Origin: Candidatus Fermentibacterota bacterium
GTDB lineage: Bacteria; JAFGKV01
NCBI GenBank assembly: GCA_030620115.1
Contig: JAUXFG010000192.1
Location: 1-6,566 of the forward strand
DNA length: 6,566 bases
Direction: 5' to 3'
The position numbers and the translations under genes were made by a program. Each line of letters begins with the position of its first letter. The stretch's first letter is position 1. Under the pieces are notes generated by a model, which was not told where the DNA came from, did no database searches, and was given only the letters and a program-made list of their open reading frames with translations. Shown here piece by piece: positions 1-5,018 of the stretch.

Positions 1-2545
1 CTGTGTTGCAACTGAAATTCATGATGAGCGGATAGTTCGGTGCAGTGAGAACATCCGGGGCGTCATCCGTGGTGATGATCCATTCCGTGGCCCACGTATT
101 GATCCCTCCGTGGCCCACATAGGTGAAGAGGAGCGTGCCTGCGCCACGCGTTTCGAGAATCCACGGCTTGTAGTATTCCTCTCCCTTGGCCCGGGGTGCC
201 AGCATTACCTCCCGGTCGTTCCAGGCATTGTTGGAACCGCCGTTGTAGCTCAAATAGATCCGCTCGGGAAAGTAGGCAGGGGAGACGCTCTCAATGAGTT
301 CTTCGCAGTCGTACGCGAATCCAGGAAGATGGGCTGATCCACTTGCATCATCGGCGAAAAGCGCGATTCGAGCATGTGCAGGAGATGGAACGGCCTGTGT
401 TTCAGCGGCAATGATCTTGTCCACGAATTCCTCCGCCTGCTCGGGCGTCTGAACGCTCAATCTGCCGAGAGCCAGGTCCGGGAGATGGTGCGGGTCCTTG
501 TCCACATCCACATAGTCGTTGTCATCCGCAACACGGTTGATGAGCCGATCGGGAAAGAGATTAGGCGAGGTTTCGTTTCCATGACGCAACCGGGCGCTGC
601 CGTCGCCCATCAGTGCCACAAATCCCGGCCGTGGCTCGTAGGAGGCATATGCCCATGCAATGAAGTCGGCAACCCCTTGGCTCGCCGGATAGCCAAAGGA
701 GAATCGGTCGAAGACCTCCTCCACATCCACCGTGAGCGTTTGATAGCCAAGGCTTGCTCGATAGTCTGCGAGCCGCTGAGCCTGATCGAAGAGGAGAGCC
801 GGCGTGAGCACCATGTAGTCGGCGCCTTCCGCGCTGACGAGTACACCGGCACTCCTTGATTCCAAGATAAGATCAGGCTGTTCCCTACCAAGGCCGAAGG
901 CGAGATAGGTCCGCTGCTGCCCTGTGGGCACCGAATCATGGAACGCAATGGAATAGCCGCGGGACGAGGGGTTGACCTCCACCTCGGTGATGGCTGCGGG
1001 ATTGTTCTCTTCTGTGACATCGAACACGAAAAGATCCGGCTCAGAGAATCCATCAAGCGCGAATTCGATTTTCCCACCCACTGAGTTGTGGCTCATGAAC
1101 CGGAGGATGTTATCCGTGGCGACTCCTGTCTCGAACGCAAGGTCCAGCCCTTTAACCTGGACGATATCATCCTCATTTGCCTGCCCTACGAGCTCGACAC
1201 GAACGATATTCGTCCCCTGATATACGAAATCGGCCGGAATATCCGCTTCTATTTCGAAAAACCCGCTGCCGGCCCATGTGGTATCGGCAATCTTCTGCCC
1301 TACAATAGTCAGCCGAATGCGATGATTTCGCCACGATTCAGCGCTCCCCCGAACCGTCATGGTCAAAGGATGGGAGGAATCGATCTCGCCCAATCTGAAA
1401 TTCAAATTAGCCACATCGACTTGTCCGGCGCTCTTCGTCGTCAGCTCATCCCACCACCACAGCAAGGCATTCCCCTCCCTGTTATACGACGTATGGGTGA
1501 GCTCGACCTCGCTGGTAGTAAAAACCGGATGCACGGTTTGCTCGTGATCCGGCGTCCCTTGGGTCACGCCGCTTCGTTTTTCCATAGAGAGAAACCCGTC
1601 TCCCGGGCCAAGCCAGAAGACATTGGTGAATGTCTCATGTGCATATTCCTCGGGGAGCGCCGGGCTGACAAATGTCAACCGACCAAGATTCCCGGCCTGG
1701 TCCGTCTCAATCACGCATGGGTACTTCTCGCCTTTCCACCAGAGGGAGAGCGTCGACGCCGGCTGAGCCGCCAGCTCGGGATGAACGCCGGCGATATCGT
1801 CTCCAGTGATAACCACCGGACTCTGGGGCGGCGCCGTGATCTTCAACCCGGGAAAAGTGGGTTCCCACTCCAGAGATGGCTTCAATTGTGGTTCGCTAGT
1901 CGCCATCGTCTCGGCTTGGTTGGGGTTTATTACCATCTGCCGAACCAGGGGTAGGTACGGCTCTTCCACGGGAGGGCCGCCGCCCGAACCACCGCTCCAC
2001 GTGATCTCCATCTCCATCCTGGTCTGTTCCACCAGGGTTCCTGTTCCTAATTCCTGTTGGAGAGGCGCCACTTCCAACACATAGAGACCGAGGCCGCGAA
2101 ACTGACCCCAGGGCGAGACGCGTGCCCAGAAATCAGGATAGAGCAATCCTTGCTCCGCCGTCCCGATCAGGCTTCTCCGCTCCACGGAAAAGCCTTGCGG
2201 GCCGGAACTCCACGTGCCTACCGGTGAAACGCGCATTCCTTTTTGATGCACGGGTCTACTGGTCGCCGTGACCAAGGTTGGTTGGGCGCCCGGGGGTACG
2301 GCAAAAAGCAATCGGTAGATAGGGAGCTCGGGCCATCCGACCTTTCTGGTGGATGCGGCTCCTGTGGCACGGATCAGCACCTCATCCCCCTGGAGGGGAA
2401 AACTCCGCCACAGCAGCCGATCAAGGGACACATGCAGGCCATGTTCCTTCTCTTGGATCTGCCAGGAAGGAGCTGGCGGGGGCTGGGCATAGGCCAGACA
2501 GGCAAGAAGCATTGCCGCAAGCACTATCATCAATCGGTTCACCAT
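1..2545 (-). CDS. Secreted gingipain-type (peptidase family C25) cysteine endopeptidase, C-terminus outside window
   Basis: One uninterrupted minus-strand frame of 848 codons runs off the window edge. The N-terminus is a signal peptide (MVNRLMIVLAAMLLACLAYA, then Q21), so the product is exported. Residues about 21-575 form a long, probably beta-rich pro-region of the kind preceding C25 domains, including NVFWLGPGDG. The C25 domain starts near ADYMVLTPALL (M578) and continues through LADYRASLGYQ, VALMGDGS (D648) and LALGRLSVQTPEQAEEFVDKI. The catalytic His is H812 in FTYVGHGGINTWATE and the nucleophile is C846 in PLIMNFSCNT. Their 34-residue spacing is close to that of the Arg-gingipain dyad (33, from memory). 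These are cysteine proteases that cleave extracellular proteins. The ATG at 2545 follows GGAG with a 5-nt gap; the GTG at 2542 is an alternative start. LLAC resembles a lipobox, but AYA-Q fits signal peptidase I better. The rest of the fold and any sorting domain are not visible. Confidence 0.93.
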   Translation of the reverse strand, partial: MVNRLMIVLAAMLLACLAYAQPPPAPSWQIQEKEHGLHVSLDRLLWRSFPLQGDEVLIRATGAASTRKVGWPELPIYRLLFAVPPGAQPTLVTATSRPVHQKGMRVSPVGTWSSGPQGFSVERRSLIGTAEQGLLYPDFWARVSPWGQFRGLGLYVLEVAPLQQELGTGTLVEQTRMEMEITWSGGSGGGPPVEEPYLPLVRQMVINPNQAETMATSEPQLKPSLEWEPTFPGLKITAPPQSPVVITGDDIAGVHPELAAQPASTLSLWWKGEKYPCVIETDQAGNLGRLTFVSPALPEEYAHETFTNVFWLGPGDGFLSMEKRSGVTQGTPDHEQTVHPVFTTSEVELTHTSYNREGNALLWWWDELTTKSAGQVDVANLNFRLGEIDSSHPLTMTVRGSAESWRNHRIRLTIVGQKIADTTWAGSGFFEIEADIPADFVYQGTNIVRVELVGQANEDDIVQVKGLDLAFETGVATDNILRFMSHNSVGGKIEFALDGFSEPDLFVFDVTEENNPAAITEVEVNPSSRGYSIAFHDSVPTGQQRTYLAFGLGREQPDLILESRSAGVLVSAEGADYMVLTPALLFDQAQRLADYRASLGYQTLTVDVEEVFDRFSFGYPASQGVADFIAWAYASYEPRPGFVALMGDGSARLRHGNETSPNLFPDRLINRVADDNDYVDVDKDPHHLPDLALGRLSVQTPEQAEEFVDKIIAAETQAVPSPAHARIALFADDASGSAHLPGFAYDCEELIESVSPAYFPERIYLSYNGGSNNAWNDREVMLAPRAKGEEYYKPWILETRGAGTLLFTYVGHGGINTWATEWIITTDDAPDVLTAPNYPLIMNFSCNT

Positions 2546-2675
2546 ATCATCTCCACTGCAAATTCTCTCGAAGATCCCGGCGACGGGACAAGGGTACGAA
2601 CAACTCTCGGGCGGTCTTCATGTCTCAATGCAAAGAACTGCGCTTCGCTGCAATACTTGCTGACAAATACGGGCC
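2546..2675. other. Leader region upstream of the C25 peptidase gene
   Basis: This stretch separates the peptidase start from the 185-bp element. On the minus strand it ends in the peptidase ribosome binding site, GGAG at 2551-2554. The peptidase promoter should lie here or in the adjoining element, but I see no convincing -35/-10 pair. A short minus-strand frame crosses the region and overlaps the peptidase start, but its first half is element sequence and I do not count it as a gene. Confidence 0.4.
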
Positions 2676-2860
2676 CTAACCCGAACTTCTCACCAGCTTC
2701 CGGCTGTAACCGCCGATAAGCCACTGTCTGCTTCGTTACGCTTCATCGGCCTCCTCGACGTATCGCAGAGGATACGCCTGCGGGGTCCTCAGTCGCAAGC
2801 CTCGCAGCCAGAACCATCTCGGCGGTTTCGCTTCGAAACCCGGTGAGAAGTCCGGTCTAA
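2676..2860 (-). mobile_element. 185-bp MITE-like element, copy A, with 19-bp terminal inverted repeats
   Basis: Read on the minus strand, this segment aligns without gaps over 185 bp to 4817-5001. The central part (2728-2809 against 4868-4949) matches at about 74 of 82 positions by hand count. Both ends carry inverted repeats. One end reads TTAGACCGGACTTCTCACC (complement of 2842-2860) and the other CTAACCCGAACTTCTCACC (2676-2694). A hairpin stem, CGTATC/GATACG, is identical in both copies although its six-base loop differs. There is no transposase frame, so this is a non-autonomous element or a structured dispersed repeat. No clear target-site duplication is visible. It lies between two divergent exported-protein genes and could affect their promoters. 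Confidence 0.82.
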
Positions 2861-2918
2861 CCGTACAAGATACACCCGACGAAGTGGTGAGATCCAGCTC
2901 GTGGGCAGGAATGCCGAC

Positions 2919-2927
2919 AAGGAGGTG
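2919..2927 (+). promoter_or_regulatory. Strong Shine-Dalgarno site setting the start of the CAP-like protein
   Basis: AAGGAGGTG lies 4 nt before the ATG at 2932 and is a near-perfect complement of the 16S rRNA 3' end. It favours 2932 over the in-frame GTG at 2884. The 16 residues gained by starting at 2884 are polar and would place a charged tail before the signal peptide. Confidence 0.85.
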
Positions 2928-2931
2928 CACA

Positions 2932-3753
2932 ATGATTCGAACTCACCTATTCCCAGTCGTCATGGTGACGATGATTGCGGTCGTCCTCGGCTCGTTGCCG
3001 GCCCCAGCGGAAGAATCGACGGTTCAAGACCCAGGGTTCCGGGATGCTGTTGATGCTTTGCGGCAAGCCAAAGGCTTCCCCAGTCTCCGGGACGATACAC
3101 TGGGCAGTTTCTTTATCCAGAAAAAGCTGGAGACACTCCTGATGGATCAGCAAGCCGACACACTCGACCCGGGCCGTGTGGTCGAAGCCGTCGGCGCTAC
3201 GCTGCACTGGCGCCATCGCAACTTCGTTGCCTCCGGAGATTCGCGACCAGATCTGTTGGCCGCCTTAAGGGAACAACCCGCCTTCCTCGCCGCGGTCCTG
3301 CAGCCTGAGGCTACTCACCTCGCCTTCGGTTGCGCGCAGGGAGCCAGGGGCCGGCTTTGGTGCGTCGGGTGCGTCATGCGCCAGATGGTTGAGCTAGGTC
3401 TCTTCGAAGGTGGACTAGCGTTGTTGGACGGGGGTGGGAGTCTGACATCGTTCACCCTGTCCGGCCGGACTCAGTATCCGCTCTTGCGAGCCAGGTTCTA
3501 CAAGGGCGACGAAGATCCGATCGAGTACCGCGGCCCGGATCACCATGTCGATGCGGAGGCCGACGACACCGGGGCCTTCCGCGTCAAACTCCCGATTTCG
3601 ATGTTCGGTGAAGGAGACTACCGGATCTTCCTGTACGTCAAGGAGCACTCAGATGCCAAGTACACGATTGCCGCGCATACACGCTTCCATGTCGGAGCGT
3701 CTCCATCCACCGCCACGGGCCCCCCTACGGTAGAACCAATCCAAGGGCCTTAG
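2932..3753 (+). CDS. Exported protein with probable degenerate CAP/SCP-like domain and C-terminal beta-rich domain
   Basis: The product has 273 residues. It begins with a signal peptide (MIRTHLFPVVM, a hydrophobic core, then LPAPA before E27), so it is secreted or periplasmic. Residues about 34-155 resemble the CAP/SCP-like fold: AVDALRQAKGFPSLRDD at the front, then FVASG, ALREQPAFLAAVLQPEATHLAFG (residues 111-133) and GRLWCVGCVMRQ. The usual CAP metal-site His/Glu pattern is not evident, so the domain looks degenerate. Three cysteines (134, 144, 147) sit close together. Residues about 165-257 are probably an Ig-like or carboxypeptidase-regulatory-like beta sandwich (TLSGRTQYPLLRARFYKG, DDTGAFRVKLPI, GEGDYRIFLYV). 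The Pro/Thr-rich tail ends at a TAG lying inside an element end repeat, so the original C-terminus may be altered. The gene is divergent from the C25 peptidase. I am confident it is an exported protein gene and only moderately confident of the CAP assignment. Confidence 0.82.
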   Translation: MIRTHLFPVVMVTMIAVVLGSLPAPAEESTVQDPGFRDAVDALRQAKGFPSLRDDTLGSFFIQKKLETLLMDQQADTLDPGRVVEAVGATLHWRHRNFVASGDSRPDLLAALREQPAFLAAVLQPEATHLAFGCAQGARGRLWCVGCVMRQMVELGLFEGGLALLDGGGSLTSFTLSGRTQYPLLRARFYKGDEDPIEYRGPDHHVDAEADDTGAFRVKLPISMFGEGDYRIFLYVKEHSDAKYTIAAHTRFHVGASPSTATGPPTVEPIQGP

Positions 3754-3778
3754 CCCGGACTTCTCACCAGCTTTCGCG
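3750..3778 (-). repeat. Solo terminal repeat of the 185-bp element family
   Basis: TTAGCCCGGACTTCTCACC at 3750-3768 matches the CTAACCCGAACTTCTCACC end of copy A at 16 of 19 positions, and the match continues into AGCTT and CG. Only this end is present; no internal element sequence follows. It supplies the stop codons of both the plus-strand CAP-like gene (TAG 3751-3753) and the minus-strand toxin remnant (TAA, 3752-3750). That marks a rearrangement junction. Confidence 0.7.
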
Positions 3779-3914
3779 GTTCCCTCCTCCGGGCCAACTT
3801 CTCCTGACGGGCGAGCCGAACCATGATGGCCTTGAGCTTGGCCATATCCTTGCCAGACTTGAGCGCTTTCCTGTAGTCCCTTTCAAACCGGCTTGTTGTC
3901 TTCAGCTTCAGCAT
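3750..3914 (-). pseudogene. yafQ: Truncated YafQ-family (RelE superfamily) toxin remnant
   Basis: This 54-codon frame starts at 3914 and overlaps the dinJ stop by 7 bases (ATGCTGA), the usual dinJ-yafQ arrangement. The first ~40 residues look like YafQ: MLKLKTTSRFERDYRKAL, then KSGKDMAKLKAIMVRLA. YafQ is an mRNA interferase of about 90 residues whose catalytic His/Asp residues lie in the second half (RDH, CHI and DWLLIY motifs). None of these is present. The frame instead continues as KLVRSPG and stops, and those last codons are element terminal-repeat sequence. The toxin is therefore almost certainly inactive. It converges on the CAP-like gene and overlaps its stop by 4 bases. A shorter active family is unlikely, because the whole catalytic part is missing. 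Confidence 0.82.
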
Positions 3915-4171
3915 TTATCGAGACTCGCGAACATCTCCTCGAAGCTGTCGTAGGAGTTCAGTTCCTCTCCCCGATCTGTCGCTTCGAAGGTCCGCCGAGT
4001 CATCTCGTTCGGCACCTCGACCGTAAATGGCAATCCATGCCGAAGCTGAATCTGCTTGTAGAAAATCGTGATGGCTTCAGTAGTGCTGAGCCCGAGAGTA
4101 TCCAGCACGGCCTCCACCTCATTCTTGAGGGATGGTTCAATCCGTGCACGCACTGTTGCTGTCCTAGCCAT
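3908..4171 (-). CDS. dinJ: DinJ/RelB-family antitoxin
   Basis: The product has 87 residues, against about 86 for E. coli DinJ, and appears intact. The N-terminal ribbon-helix-helix part reads TATVRARIEPSLKNEVEAV, then LDTLGLSTTEAITIFYKQI. It is followed by the family's LRHGLPF motif and a toxin-binding tail ending ELNSYDSFEEMFASL. In this family the N-terminus dimerises and represses its own promoter, while the C-terminus blocks YafQ. The ATG at 4171 follows GGAGGA with a 6-nt gap. A -35/-10 pair with a palindrome between them lies just upstream, so autoregulation is likely. The partner toxin downstream is truncated, so this is probably an orphan antitoxin that may still bind DNA. Confidence 0.93.
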   Translation of the reverse strand: MARTATVRARIEPSLKNEVEAVLDTLGLSTTEAITIFYKQIQLRHGLPFTVEVPNEMTRRTFEATDRGEELNSYDSFEEMFASLDKC

Positions 4172-4199
4172 GGTTTGTCCTCCGATTGATCACCAGGAC

Positions 4200-4228
4200 A
4201 ATATAGCCCGAACGGGCTATGCGATCAA
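4200..4228 (-). promoter_or_regulatory. Sigma-70-type promoter of dinJ
   Basis: On the minus strand, TTGATC (4228-4223) and TATATT (4205-4200) are separated by exactly 17 bp. Transcription would start near 4193, giving a leader of about 22 nt containing the GGAGGA site at 4183-4178. Just below the -10, TTGTCC could pair with the GGACAA that overlaps the ribosome binding site, which might modulate translation; that last point is inference. Confidence 0.75.
4203..4220. promoter_or_regulatory. Palindromic operator in the dinJ promoter
   Basis: ATAGCCCG and CGGGCTAT are perfect 8-bp inverted arms around a 2-bp centre, filling the spacer between the -35 and -10 boxes. Ribbon-helix-helix antitoxins of this family bind such dyads in their own promoters, so this is the expected repression site. 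Confidence 0.75.
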
Positions 4229-4477
4229 TGTCCATATGGCGATTGCCATGTCAAGAGCAGCAGAGATCCCCGCGCGTTTCGTCGTTCGCTACTCAACTAA
4301 CTCGATATGCCGGCACTTCTGGGCATTGACATAAATCTCTAGTAAATCCATGGATTTACTAGAGATTTAGATGGCGACGTCCCATTCTCTCGTTTTATGG
4401 TCTCGGTCTGGCGCTACGGCTCGCCATAGGAATACAATATCCCGTAGAGAGATCCCGGAACCGTGGCCCCACCCTCA
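4229..4477. other. Non-coding stretch upstream of the repeat cluster
   Basis: I see no gene here. The region holds the 38-bp palindrome described separately and a small stem, TGGCG/CGCCA, around 4410-4427. A 67-codon frame beginning at 4371 starts next to the palindrome, has no ribosome binding site, and runs through the repeat units, so it is not credible. A TTGACA at 4326-4331 has no matching -10 at a normal distance. Confidence 0.5.
4332..4369. repeat. Perfect 38-bp palindrome
   Basis: TAAATCTCTAGTAAATCCA is followed at once by its exact reverse complement, centred on CCATGG with no spacer. It is more AT-rich than its surroundings. It is not followed by a T-run, so a terminator is unlikely. 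It could be a large operator, a recombinase site, or two inverted element ends joined after excision. No neighbouring gene reveals which. Confidence 0.9.
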
Positions 4478-4589
4478 GTCATTGCGAGGAGCCCTTCGAC
4501 AAGCTCAGGATAGAGTACGGCGACGAAGCAATCTCATCCACCTATTGAGATCGCCGCGCTGTCGCTCGCGATGACCAGCTCCTCTACCT
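4478..4589 (+). repeat. Palindromic dispersed repeat, unit 1 (112 bp)
   Basis: The unit begins GTCATTGCGAGGAG and contains the near-complement CTCGCGATGAC. Inside is a second stem made by ATCTCA and TGAGAT. It carries about 24 extra bases relative to unit 2, including CCCTTCGACAAGCTCAGG, which I recall as a widespread dispersed motif in its own right. The remaining 71 bp match unit 2 at about 66 positions. It resembles a REP/BIME-type hairpin repeat. Confidence 0.85.
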
Positions 4590-4677
4590 GTCATTGCGAG
4601 GAGGGTAGCGACGAAGCAATCTCATCCGCCCATTGAGATCGCCGCGCTGTCGCTCGCGATGACCAGCTCCTCCACAT
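4590..4677 (+). repeat. Palindromic dispersed repeat, unit 2 (88 bp)
   Basis: This is a direct copy immediately after unit 1, without the insertion. It runs from GTCATTGCGAGGAGG to CCAGCTCCTCCACAT. The GTCATTGCGAG and CTCGCGATGAC arms and the ATCTCA/TGAGAT inner stem are kept. The short tail AGCTCCTC between units is part of the repeat, not a variable spacer. Confidence 0.85.
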
Positions 4678-4704
4678 GTCATTGCGAGGAGGGTTCAGAC
4701 GAAG
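4678..4704 (+). repeat. Palindromic dispersed repeat, partial unit 3
   Basis: GTCATTGCGAGGAGGGT repeats the start of unit 2 and similarity continues to GACGAAG, after which the sequence diverges. The closing CTCGCGATGAC arm is missing, so this copy is broken. Confidence 0.8.
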
Positions 4705-4718
4705 AGACAAAAGGAGGA

Positions 4719-4755
4719 GGCCACGCCGTCCGCCAACATGCGGACTCGGTTGGCC
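4719..4755. other. Two-part hairpin
   Basis: A perfect stem, GTCCGC/GCGGAC with loop CAACAT, lies inside an outer GGCCA/TGGCC stem. There are short T-rich stretches on both sides, but no gene ends nearby on either strand. It may be a decayed terminator or part of another repeat. Confidence 0.45.
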
Positions 4756-4816
4756 TATCTGGCTTTTGACATGGGAAGCTCCTATCTTCTTCTTGCTCTG
4801 AAGTTGAAATTCCCAC

Positions 4817-5001
4817 TTATCCCGCTTTTTTCACCGGGTTTCGTCGCGAAGCGGCGAAGGTGGTTGCGGCTGCGAGGCTTGCGACCGAGGACGACGCAGG
4901 CGTATCCACTGTGATACGTCGAGGAGTCCGAGGAAGCGTGACGAAGCAGGCGGTGCCAGATCCGTCGCTGCAGCAGATAGTCGGTGAGAAATGCGGGTCA
5001 A
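4817..5001 (+). mobile_element. 185-bp MITE-like element, copy B
   Basis: This is the second full copy, opposite in orientation to copy A and aligning to it without gaps. Its ends are TTATCCCGCTTTTTTCACC (4817-4835) and, as reverse complement of 4983-5001, TTGACCCGCATTTCTCACC, which agree at 15 of 19 positions. The ends have diverged from copy A more than the core at 4868-4949 has, so this copy is probably older. The CGTATC/GATACG stem is intact. Its right end lies 17 bp before the coiled-coil gene start, so it replaces or contains that gene's promoter region. It codes for nothing convincing. Confidence 0.8.
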
Positions 5002-5008
5002 CCAACAA

Positions 5009-5015
5009 GAGGTGG
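5009..5015 (+). promoter_or_regulatory. Ribosome binding site that sets the coiled-coil gene start
   Basis: GAGGTGG lies 3 nt before the ATG at 5019 and just outside element copy B. It supports 5019 over the in-frame GTG at 4860, which lies inside the element and has no comparable site. Confidence 0.7.
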
Positions 5016-5018
5016 AAC

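Noticed and set aside
1088-1954. A 288-codon plus-strand frame, with a 161-codon one at 374-859
   Set aside because: Both are antisense to the C25 peptidase frame, which is open for 848 codons and carries a signal peptide and catalytic motifs. The plus-strand products show no recognisable domain.
2485-2545. Lipoprotein signal (LLAC) at the peptidase N-terminus
   Set aside because: The Cys is followed by hydrophobic LAYA and then Q, which fits signal peptidase I cleavage after AYA better. The possibility is not fully excluded.
2539-2724. A 61-codon minus-strand frame overlapping the peptidase start
   Set aside because: Its N-terminal part is element copy A, it has no clear ribosome binding site and it matches nothing I know. 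The overlap with the peptidase ATG is probably chance.
4371-4574. A 67-codon plus-strand frame after the 38-bp palindrome
   Set aside because: There is no ribosome binding site. Its second half is palindromic repeat sequence and its product is Arg/Ser-rich, as expected of spurious frames.
4478-4704. CRISPR-like array
   Set aside because: The repeated units are 88-112 bp with internal hairpins and no variable spacers, and no cas gene is present.
4860-5018. N-terminal extension of the coiled-coil protein from a GTG
   Set aside because: The 53 codons lie almost wholly in the dispersed element. A good ribosome binding site precedes the ATG at 5019.
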